Shown here: positions 9,301-14,665 of the stretch, piece after piece
Numbering within the stretch: position 1 is the stretch's first letter
Layout of the letters: each line of letters begins with the position of its first letter
NCBI GenBank assembly: GCA_041687095.1
Contig: JAWLCQ010000017.1
Span: 1 to 46,148, forward strand
Source of the DNA: JAWLCQ01 sp041687095
GTDB lineage: Bacteria > Planctomycetota > Phycisphaerae > SM23-33
Direction: 5' to 3'
Length of the DNA: 46,148 nucleotides
Translations under genes and position numbers: made by a program
The notes under the pieces: model-generated
The model's input: only the letters and a program-made list of their open reading frames with translations
Database searches by the model: none
What the model was told of the DNA's origin: nothing

Positions 9301-9517
9301 GCTGGCCCGAGCTCATCATATAATATCCGACTACTGTACCGGAGTCATTTAACTGGCAGCCGATGGCGTCCGAGCCACCCAAGGTGCCGAGATCCTGGCT
9401 CCAAGTAATTGGATCATAGAAGAATGCGCTTCCGGCACGTGCTTCGCTGGCTATCCCAAACAGAGCTGAAACGAGAACGAGGGAGGCCAGAAGGATGCTT
9501 AACGTAATGCGTGACAT
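6323..9517 (-). CDS. HAF-repeat, autotransporter-repeat, PEP-CTERM surface protein
   Basis: This is a 1064-residue secreted protein. An N-terminal signal peptide (SILLASLVLVSALFG, cleavage near SEARA) is followed by about seven HAF-type repeats to residue ~310, recognisable as INDSGxVVG-like motifs (CQLNDSGTVVGYY, YDINNHGQVVGTV, DINNSGQVVGGS). Next come at least four autotransporter-associated beta-strand repeats (NTYSGTTELTNG, NTYTGTTSVSGGSL). The C-terminus has VVPEP, a hydrophobic helix and a RRPRR cluster, the PEP-CTERM signal processed by exosortase. It is probably exported and attached to the cell surface or exopolysaccharide; ligand unknown. GAAGGAG sits 7 bases before the ATG. Base composition is clearly lower in GC than flanking genes, and it lies between border repeats and integrase fragments A and B, so recent transfer is likely. 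No exosortase gene is in the window. Confidence 0.9.
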   Translation of the reverse strand: MSRITLSILLASLVLVSALFGIASEARAGSAFFYDPITWSQDLGTLGGSDAIGCQLNDSGTVVGYYMMSSGQRAFIWDSDTGMQHLDIPTTSYSCAYDINNHGQVVGTVDDRAFVWDSVAGFRDIGLPAGRTNAIAHRINDNGQVLVQSFSNSGYWSSYLWEDGLGWTQLPTLGLLDNYARDLNSHGQVVGSSKVQEGEPGYPPTTHAYVWSKDSGIRDLGPEDEWMSEAYGINDSGMIVGRVGYPSTTAIWTEAGGWQSIGGPIPRDINNSGQVVGGSSVWDASTGWKPIDVGLSGTAFGINDAGQITGSADTFPSPQGFIQTHAGPWDYSDPNNWDRRQINGIMRQTLEEDQTVYITDDVTLESGLTAEFDGSHDLTLLGKDADHTAALNGDVCLSTVSGGRSLVLGSAAAGQRLNLTLNGARRFDVAGTDSLVIANAIGDGTSSSGFTKDGDGMMVLSSASTFSGEVIVAGGVLVVNANGALGGAAGGTVVRDGATLVLNAPLYSGNERISISGAGVSGRGAIDADVPFKTIEFCGPLHLAGPSLVNGPWGGTLVLSGVIDDRGAGYRLTVDNQATVVLAAQNTYSGTTELTNGILRADDGVGLPKQSLLLFSAPANGPRVSALCTSGLFDRSIGADPGDVFLAGKGGFTSDSSLSVRLNGGGAVRWGDSGFFAGIGGQLVLGINTQGVVTFENDLDLNGAVRMIMVQGKDTLAVITGNLGNSAQVAAGLRKMGKGTLRLSDVNTYDGRTVIEYGVVEVPRLGLLGSTGSLGCAEDADNGEIEIRDGTLRYVGGDTVTDRRLNLYCNGVNHVRLDSSGDGPIAFIGEVVRSPVLLRLMGTNSGRNVLSGSIADGRSTESTRVFKEGSGRWILGGDNTYTGTTSVSGGSLVINGTCTGGGAYTVTQGATLSGSGAVAGDISVSGGRLAPGDGLGAFGVDGNVAIWGVLEIEVDPELGVSDCLVVSGDLDIRGCALDLVYLGSLRGGTYVVARYGSLVGEGFDDGSVPAGVVVDYNYGGESAIAIVVPEPCSVAVVLAAGVVILRRPRRAGRESGGGPLGWRV

Positions 9518-9866
9518 GTCTTACTCCTTCTACAGGGCCCCAGTGGGCCAGACGACGGGGACGCCCAGCGCGCCAGTCGCGAGGTGCGGTGGGAGCGCAC
9601 ACTCTCCTCTCGACGGGGATGGACGACAGGATGAAGCGACCGGGCCTCGTCCTGCGTTCGCAGTAGAACTGGCGGTTCTGCCAGCTTCCCTCTCCGCCAT
9701 GCCCCTGGCAGAGATTGTGTAATCCATACTCTTCGTAGATTGCCATTGACAAGGTTACCATGGCTTCCTCAGTTCTCAAAGCGGAAACTGACCGTTCTGC
9801 AGAATATGCGTACGCCCCCCGGCCCCCCCCGCTGCCCATCCCCCGGCCCACGCCGTGGCACACCCC
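9518..9866. other. Intergenic region left of integrase fragment B
   Basis: This region holds the ribosome site and presumed minus-strand promoter of the PEP-CTERM gene. Near 9839-9861 is a degenerate copy of the GC-rich border repeat (CCCCGGCCCACGCCG). I see no gene. Confidence 0.5.
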
Positions 9867-10034
9867 TCACACCGCCGGCAGGGCCGCCACGGCACCGGCG
9901 GTGTCGGAGAGGTCGAGGTGGGTGTAGATGTTCATCGTCAGGCGGATGTCGCTGTGGCGCATGAGCTTCTGGGCGACGCTCGGTGAGACGCCGCTTCGCG
10001 CCAGGAGGGTCGCGAAGGTATGGCGCAGGCAGTG
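9867..10034 (-). pseudogene. Tyrosine recombinase 3' fragment B
   Basis: Exactly the last 55 codons of the integrase are kept, from HCLRHTFATLL to VAALPAV and the same stop. On the 5' side homology ends abruptly just before the HxLRH histidine codon (at about 10034-10038), and the next bases belong to the BamE-like cargo region. Fragment D breaks at the same codon. Only the HxLRH box, second histidine and tyrosine remain. No promoter/RNA block follows this copy. Confidence 0.88.
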
Positions 10035-10126
10035 GATGGCAACCCAGTGGCGAAATTCGCGTGGAATGCTGGAGTCCTTTTTCGGCAACTGCCGATAGAG
10101 AGGAAGCCATGTGAAAGGTGACGCTT

Positions 10127-10588
10127 GTGAAATACATCTTGTCGATGATTCTCGTGCTGGTGGGTATCGGAGGCGCTTACGCCATCGCTCGGCCTGGCGA
10201 CTCCTTGATCAGCCAGTCCACCAAGCCAGCGCCTGGGTATCAGAGTGAGATCAATGCACCCACCAAAGACGAGGGTCCCGGCAGATTCGCAGGAATGGAC
10301 CAACCGAAGGTGCGGTCGATTCTTGGAAGACCGACCCGGGTTCAGAAAGCCAAGACGGCTCCCAAGTGGGAAGCCTGGCACTATGAGACTCAAAAGGGCG
10401 ACAACGTCACCAAGCTGACGTTGTCTTTCCAGGATGGCAGATGCTACGCCTGGATGTCCTCCAGCACTTCCGGAACGTGTTTCATCAATCACAAGGTGGG
10501 GCCCAATCCGCTACGAAGCCATAATGGCCCCCCCGTCCTCCGGGCCCCGAGCACCCCGCCGAGCGACTCGTCCGCATCACCGCCGTGA
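10127..10588 (+). CDS. Small BamE/SmpA-like secreted protein
   Basis: This 153-residue protein has an N-terminal hydrophobic segment (YILSMILVLVGIGGAYA) acting as signal peptide or anchor. A central domain (about residues 55-115) has the SmpA/OmlA/BamE pattern: GMDQPKVRSILGRPTRVQ, then WEAWHYE, then LTLSFQDGRCY. BamE belongs to the outer-membrane beta-barrel assembly complex; here no lipobox cysteine is seen, so only the fold is suggested. The tail is Pro/Ser rich and runs into the border repeat at 10597, so the natural C-terminus may have been altered. GTG at 10127 (MKY start) is preferred over GTG 10118 because AAAGG lies about 8 bases upstream. It is cargo 2 of the accretion region. Confidence 0.6.
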   Translation: MKYILSMILVLVGIGGAYAIARPGDSLISQSTKPAPGYQSEINAPTKDEGPGRFAGMDQPKVRSILGRPTRVQKAKTAPKWEAWHYETQKGDNVTKLTLSFQDGRCYAWMSSSTSGTCFINHKVGPNPLRSHNGPPVLRAPSTPPSDSSASPP

Positions 10589-10596
10589 CCACCCCG

Positions 10597-10626
10597 CCCC
10601 CCGGGCCCAGCCGACCGCCCACGCAG
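10597..10626. repeat. GC-rich border repeat 2 (putative att)
   Basis: CCCCCCGGGCCCAGCCGACC followed by GCCCACGCAG lies nine bases before integrase fragment C and directly after the BamE-like gene. It is nearly identical to border repeat 0. Confidence 0.5.
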
Positions 10627-10634
10627 TAGCCCCC

Positions 10635-10880
10635 TCACACCGCCGGCAGCGCCGCCACGGCGCCGGCGGTATCGGAGAGGTCGAGGTGGGTGTAGATGTT
10701 CATCGTCAGGCGGATGTCGCTATGCCGCATGAGCTTCTGGGCGACGGATGGCGACACGCCGCTTCGCGCCAGGAGAGTTGCGAAGGTATGGCGCAGGCAG
10801 TGGACGTCCAGCGTCCGCCCCTGGCGGTCGGTCTTGGAGATGCCCGCGGCGGCGAGGTCGGCGTCGAAGACGCGGGGGAA
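10635..10880 (-). pseudogene. Tyrosine recombinase 3' fragment C
   Basis: The last 81 codons of the integrase are kept, from FPRVFDADLAAAG to the common stop. The HxLRH box, second histidine and tyrosine are present; the catalytic arginine and lysine of the N-terminal half of the domain are missing. The break is followed within 20 bases by the promoter at 10898. Together with border repeats 2 and 3 and the conserved block it forms a compact unit of about 500 bp, matching the unit around fragment A. Confidence 0.9.
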
Positions 10881-10897
10881 GCCGGATGGCCAGGAAC

Positions 10898-10925
10898 TTG
10901 CCGTGGCCGTGCCTGGGGGTATAAT
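10898..10925 (+). promoter_or_regulatory. Promoter of conserved block, copy 2
   Basis: TTGCCG (10898-10903), 16 bases, then perfect TATAAT (10920-10925). Six bases later the conserved GTCAGGCTT sequence begins, so transcription should start at or just inside the block. Confidence 0.75.
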
Positions 10926-10930
10926 GGGCC

Positions 10931-11064
10931 CGTCAGGCTTGGGGGTGGTCCCCAAAGGCACTTCGCGACTGGCCGTGGGCACATCGACAGGGTGAGCCCG
11001 ACAGGACGGGTGTTCGGGAGCTTCGGCATGTCTGAAATCGCCGCCATCCCCCCAACGCCCCCGC
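10931..11064 (+). ncRNA. Conserved structured transcript candidate, copy 2
   Basis: The block carries the same landmarks in the same order as copy 1: GTCAGGCTTGGGGGTGGTCC, GGCCGTGGGCACATCGAC, GAGCCCGACA and GTGTTCGGGAGCTTCG. GTCAGGCTT can pair with GAGCCCGAC. After the block GGGAG precedes ATGTCTGAAATCGCC, so it might be a 5' leader of a short or truncated reading frame starting MSEIAAIPPTPPPP. That frame runs straight into border repeat 3. Confidence 0.45.
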
Positions 11065-11094
11065 CCCCCCGGGCCCAGCCGGCCGCCCACGTGG
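11065..11094. repeat. GC-rich border repeat 3 (putative att)
   Basis: CCCCCCGGGCCCAGCCGGCC then GCCCACGTGG. Paired with border repeat 4 (12550-12580) it forms a direct repeat flanking the HsdS-remnant/protease cargo, as expected of attL/attR. Confidence 0.55.
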
Positions 11095-11219
11095 AGTCAG
11101 ATTTCCTATCAGTCGCTCACGGCCCTTCGGGCCACCCGCGGAGCATAAAACACATAACGTGATGGAAGGGCATTGGTTACCGTCGCGACTCACGCCCATG
11201 GCTCGCCTCATTTTGACAG

Positions 11220-11394
11220 CAGCCCTACGAAGGCAGAGCAGACCAGAATCGCCAATGTGCTTTCGGTCTTCGATCGCGAGATTGAATTGCTCGAAAAGCA
11301 ACTGACCGCCTTGCGTGAGCAAGAGAAGGGCCTGATGCAGAAGCTACTGACGGGGAAGTTGCGTGTGTCATTGTGCGAGAAAGGACCACGGTGA
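11220..11394 (+). pseudogene. hsdS: Type I restriction specificity subunit (HsdS) C-terminal remnant
   Basis: The translated segment PTKAEQTRIANVLSVFDREI, then ELLEKQLTALREQEKGLMQK and LLTGKLRV is the characteristic end of HsdS: the long conserved helix after the second target-recognition domain and the GLMQKLLTGK(V/I)RV terminus. Full HsdS is about 400 residues; only the last ~55 remain, and upstream sequence is border-repeat DNA. No HsdM or HsdR is present. A complete type I system was probably part of the imported cargo and most of it has been lost. It ends four bases before the start of the protease-like gene, the tight spacing of a former operon. Confidence 0.8.
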
Positions 11395-11397
11395 GTC

Positions 11398-12234
11398 ATG
11401 CAAGATGAGGAATTCATGAAGCGGATTGGCCGCCACTGCGTCGCCGTGGTTTGGCAAGACAATCTCAAGGAGGATCGCGGCCCTTCGGGGGGCATAGTCT
11501 TCTCGGGGTTTGTGGTCGCCCTGGGTGCTCACGTGCTTCTTGTTACCGCGGGTCATGTCATTGAGGTAGTGCAAGACCGGCAACAGGCCGGCCGTCGGCT
11601 CGTCGGTGCCAGAATCTATGATGCTTGGACTCTGAAGCCCGTTACGAAGGACGGCGTTGTCTTCGCAGACATCGGCACCACCGCCCAAGGCTTCGAACAC
11701 AGCGAGGACCTTGGCCTCGACTTCGCATGGTTCATCCTGCGGACACACCATGTCGAACTGCTGAAAGCGAACAACATTGTCCCTCTAACTGAGGCTGCGT
11801 GGGGCAACCCGCCACCGTTCGAGCAATGCGTTGGATTCAACTGCTTTGGCTTCCCGGATGACATCAACGGTGAACGTCGGGACGAAGCAGGTAAGTTCAT
11901 TGGTATGCGACTCAAGCCGCGGTTGATCCCGTATCAGCCGGCCACGCCAGGCAGTGGACTGCTGAAGACGAAGCATCCTCGAATGTTCTTCATGCCGGGC
12001 GGAGGCAAGGATGGCACCGTCCCCGAACTCACGGGCATGAGCGGCGGACCGGTCTTCGGCTACGCCAAACAAGGGGAAGACCTTCGCTACTGGCTGCTCG
12101 GCGTGCAAAGCGGTCAAGCGAATGATCCACCCAGAGTGGCGACGGTCTGCCCGTTCGCTCCACTCGCGGAGAGGATCGCGAAAGAAGTCGCCCAGGCAGA
12201 GGAGGCGGCGCGAACGTCGAAGGAGCGAGCGTGA
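11398..12234 (+). CDS. Trypsin-like serine protease-fold protein
   Basis: This 278-residue protein lacks a signal peptide. A chymotrypsin/trypsin-like triad is visible: H53 in LLVTAGHV, D108 in DLGLDFAWF and S215 in TGMSGGPVFG. Small trypsin-like proteins of this sort, without extra domains, are often found next to restriction genes and other defence genes. The adjacent HsdS remnant fits that setting, though a defence role is inferred from context only. GC is lower than the chromosomal average here. The ATG at 11398 overlaps no gene and has AAGGA 12 bases upstream; ATG 11416 (MKRIGRHC) with TGAGGA upstream is an alternative start six codons in. Confidence 0.75.
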   Translation: MQDEEFMKRIGRHCVAVVWQDNLKEDRGPSGGIVFSGFVVALGAHVLLVTAGHVIEVVQDRQQAGRRLVGARIYDAWTLKPVTKDGVVFADIGTTAQGFEHSEDLGLDFAWFILRTHHVELLKANNIVPLTEAAWGNPPPFEQCVGFNCFGFPDDINGERRDEAGKFIGMRLKPRLIPYQPATPGSGLLKTKHPRMFFMPGGGKDGTVPELTGMSGGPVFGYAKQGEDLRYWLLGVQSGQANDPPRVATVCPFAPLAERIAKEVAQAEEAARTSKERA

Positions 12235-12337
12235 TGCAGAACACCCCATCCTATGGCGAAGACCATGCGTCGCAGATCCCTGCGGTTCAGCTTCTGGTGA
12301 ATCTCGGGTTCTGGGGACAGATACGAATGGCACTTCC

Positions 12338-12529
12338 TTAAGCCGGGATGCGTCGCCGCCACTCTTCCCGGGTACAGCGTGGTCGCGGGTAGTGTTTGGT
12401 TTCCCGTCGGATGGCCCGAGGCTCCAGGCGGTCGGGGCGATGTGGGATGCGGTGCGAGGCGATCTCGTAGAGCAGGCTCTGGTAGATCGTCCTCAGCGGC
12501 CACGTCGGCGCCGTCGCCAGCACCGGCAC
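12338..12529 (-). pseudogene. IS4-like transposase C-terminal remnant
   Basis: The frame reads LRTIYQSLLYEIASHRIPHR, PDRLEPRAIRRETKHYPRPR and TREEWRRRI. The order 'LL.xIAxHRxxxRPxRxEPRxxKRRxKxY' is the usual extreme C-terminus of IS4-family transposases. No DDE domain is present. A GGGGACAGATACGAATGGCA sequence just outside (about 12313) resembles boundary sequences often seen beside mobile elements, but I cannot assign it. Confidence 0.5.
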
Positions 12530-12549
12530 AATCGCCAGAAACCCCCGCG

Positions 12550-12580
12550 CCCCCCGTGCCCAGCCGCCCGCCCACGCTGG
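12550..12580. repeat. GC-rich border repeat 4 (putative att)
   Basis: CCCCCCGTGCCCAGCCGCCC followed by GCCCACGCTGG lies nine bases left of integrase fragment D. It differs from border repeat 3 at a few positions. Confidence 0.5.
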
Positions 12581-12589
12581 AGCGCCCCC

Positions 12590-12757
12590 TCACACCGCGG
12601 GCAGGCTCGCTACGGCCCCGGCGGTGTCGGAGAGGTCGAGGTGGGTGTAGATGTTCATCGTCAGGCGAATGTCGCTGTGACGCATGAGCTTCTGGGCGAC
12701 GGATGGTGAGACGCCGCTTCGGGCCAGGAGGGTCGCGAACGTATGGCGCAGGCAGCG
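12590..12757 (-). pseudogene. Tyrosine recombinase 3' fragment D
   Basis: The last 54-55 codons of the integrase remain; the first residue is Arg instead of the HxLRH histidine (RCLRHTFATLL), and one Ala near the end is Ser. Homology ends at the same codon as in fragment B. The promoter at 12791 and copy 3 of the conserved block follow about 34 bases to the right. The missing first histidine and all N-terminal catalytic residues make it inactive. Confidence 0.88.
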
Positions 12758-12790
12758 GATGTGGCTGCCGGCTCGGGTACATCGGGCTCT

Positions 12791-12818
12791 TTGATGGAGC
12801 GAGTGTCGTTGGTAGAAT
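12791..12818 (+). promoter_or_regulatory. Promoter of conserved block, copy 3
   Basis: TTGATG (12791-12796), 16 bases, TAGAAT (12813-12818): the same geometry as the promoters at 5999 and 10898, followed by ATCAGGCTTGGGAGTGGCCC. Confidence 0.55.
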
Positions 12819-12824
12819 GCAGGC

Positions 12825-12870
12825 ATCAGGCTTGGGAGTGGCCCTCGGGGCGCCTCTCGGGCACTTTGGT
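12825..12870 (+). repeat. Conserved block, copy 3 (5' part only)
   Basis: About the first 25 bases after the promoter (ATCAGGCTTGGGAGTGG and CCCTC) match copies 1 and 2. Downstream the match fades and TTCGGGAGCTTCG is not found. The block has probably decayed or been cut by the membrane-protein cargo, whose gene starts at 13017. Confidence 0.45.
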
Positions 12871-13016
12871 CGCGGTGATGTCACGGAATCAAAGGACCTG
12901 AAGGCAACGCACGCGCTTGGCCGTCCGCTCGACCAACGCGAAGGCATGTGCCCCGCGCTTTCGAGCCCGATTCCTGTCCGTCCCTTTGTGCAGATTGTGC
13001 CGATAGGGGTACATGA

Positions 13017-14648
13017 ATGCCGGATGAAAGTACACGGCAAGCAGAGCAAACGGACCATCCAGTGTCCCGTGCTCGGCAACGCATCTGCCGATGGGGGCGA
13101 CGGCTGAAGGGGATGCCCCTCTGGCTTGTCGCGTTACTCGTGTTCCTGCCGGTCTGGGCGGTGGAGCACTTCTCGCTTCTTCGCATGATTCCGTGGTATC
13201 GGGACGGAGAGAGAGAATTCTGGACGATGGCGGTGCTCTTCGGGGCGGCGTTGTTCGTGCCCGGAGCGGTCCGGCGGGCGAAGGCAGGGCAGATCGTGGT
13301 CCTGCTGGCAATGGGCGGAGGATTGTCCGTCGCGACAGTCTGGACACAGCGGCTGCCTGTGGTCGCGGAGTACTGGGTACTGGAGGTCGCCTTGCTGGGG
13401 GTGCCCTTCCTGGCGTTGGGTCTCGCGGAGCTTGTCCTCGGGGGGCGGTTCTCGCCTCGGGGCATTCCGTGGGTCCTCGCTGGTGCCTTGGCGGCCGCCG
13501 CGCTGGTCGACCTCATTACCCTCTGGACATGGTTCGAGGGGTGGCGCTTCTCCATGCCGAACCGTTACGGGATGGGGAACTACCCTGTGTCCGGGGAGAT
13601 CGGGCGGCCACTGACGGTCCTGCTCGCGTGGTCGCTGATTCCGTTGTGCATTCGGGCCTCCGTAGCGGTGCAGGCCCGCTGGAGGTATGCGCTTGCCGTC
13701 ATGCTTCTCGTGGCATGCGCGGGGACGGCGGCATTCCGCGAAGTCCTGTCGCATCCGCTCGCGAGGCGGTCCATGCTTCAAGACGGACCGTTTACGCGCG
13801 AGGCATCTGTCTGGTGGCTGCTGGTGCATGGTGTGCCCCAGGACAAGGACCTGATCTGGCGGGCCCTGGAGGAGCATCCCTGGACGTACTCGCGGTACTG
13901 CCATCGGGACGAGGAGCGATTCGCCCTTTGGAGAGTCACCGCGGCGTATGGCCTTGCGGAGACGGATGCTCCCGGCACGGCGGAGAGGCTGTCGCGGCTG
14001 CTGAGGGCGACACCGAATCGCTACATCGCCGAGGATCTCGCCGAACTTTTCGCCAGGGAACACAGGTATGAGACGGTTCCCCTGCTCATGCGTTACGCAT
14101 TGGCGGAGGACAGTTGGGTGTGTACGGAGGCGATGGAGAAGATGGCACTGCCGCGGGCGGCGATGGCTGTTCTCCGTCATGAGGCAGTGTGGCAGGCTCG
14201 CCTCGACGGGCTAGCGAGGATCACGCGGGTGGATGAAGACACGCGGGCGCGTCTTGCGCGACTTCTCGGGCAGGATGTGGGCAGTGGATTCGACGACTGG
14301 GCCGCTCTCTATGACTCTGTGACGGTCAACGGTCCCACGCCCTTGCCTGATGCGGTGGGCGACGAGACCGACCGCGTCATTGCGGCGATGCTGCGCTACT
14401 TCAGTGGGGCGAGTGAGTTGGCGGGAGCCGGGCTCGGCGAGGCGAAGCGGATGGGACTTACGGGGGAAGCGGCGATGGCCCATGCGCGCACCATCATGCG
14501 GAGCGTGCCCGTACCGGACTGGAACGTGCTGACCACGGACGAACTCGAAGCGGAGATCGACGCCTGCGCCGCGCGTGTCACCAAGGCAATCGGCCGCCAC
14601 AGCCCACCGATCCCGGTATCGCAACCGGCAGAGTCCCCCGAGGAGTAG
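13017..14648 (+). CDS. Polytopic membrane protein with soluble C-terminal half, unknown function
   Basis: I do not recognise this 543-residue protein. The first ~260 residues contain about six or seven hydrophobic membrane segments (PLWLVALLVFLPVWAVEHF, MAVLFGAALFVPGAV, IVVLLAMGGGLSVATV, VLEVALLGVPFLALGLAEL, IPWVLAGALAAAALVDLITL, LTVLLAWSLIPL, YALAVMLLVACAGTAAF). The remaining ~280 residues are soluble and helical, with repeated Leu/Ala-rich stretches (AERLSRLLRATPN, VPLLMRYALAEDSW, ARLARLLGQDV) reminiscent of HEAT-like repeats. The ATG at 13017 has TAGGGGT about 8 bases upstream. It is cargo 4, between integrase fragment D and the intact integrase; it ends 17 bases before the integrase stop, the two genes being convergent. 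Confidence 0.8.
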   Translation: MPDESTRQAEQTDHPVSRARQRICRWGRRLKGMPLWLVALLVFLPVWAVEHFSLLRMIPWYRDGEREFWTMAVLFGAALFVPGAVRRAKAGQIVVLLAMGGGLSVATVWTQRLPVVAEYWVLEVALLGVPFLALGLAELVLGGRFSPRGIPWVLAGALAAAALVDLITLWTWFEGWRFSMPNRYGMGNYPVSGEIGRPLTVLLAWSLIPLCIRASVAVQARWRYALAVMLLVACAGTAAFREVLSHPLARRSMLQDGPFTREASVWWLLVHGVPQDKDLIWRALEEHPWTYSRYCHRDEERFALWRVTAAYGLAETDAPGTAERLSRLLRATPNRYIAEDLAELFAREHRYETVPLLMRYALAEDSWVCTEAMEKMALPRAAMAVLRHEAVWQARLDGLARITRVDEDTRARLARLLGQDVGSGFDDWAALYDSVTVNGPTPLPDAVGDETDRVIAAMLRYFSGASELAGAGLGEAKRMGLTGEAAMAHARTIMRSVPVPDWNVLTTDELEAEIDACAARVTKAIGRHSPPIPVSQPAESPEE

Positions 14649-14665
14649 CTGCGGACCCGCCCCCC

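Noticed and set aside
9740..9775. TTGACA-like promoter at 9747 on the plus strand
   Set aside because: No -10 box at suitable spacing and no plus-strand gene follows before integrase fragment B.
5429..12870. Classical integron with attC sites
   Set aside because: The recombinase lacks the extra helix region typical of IntI, the cargoes are not all oriented alike, and the border repeats are not paired R/L-box palindromes. Only the cassette-like arrangement is reminiscent.
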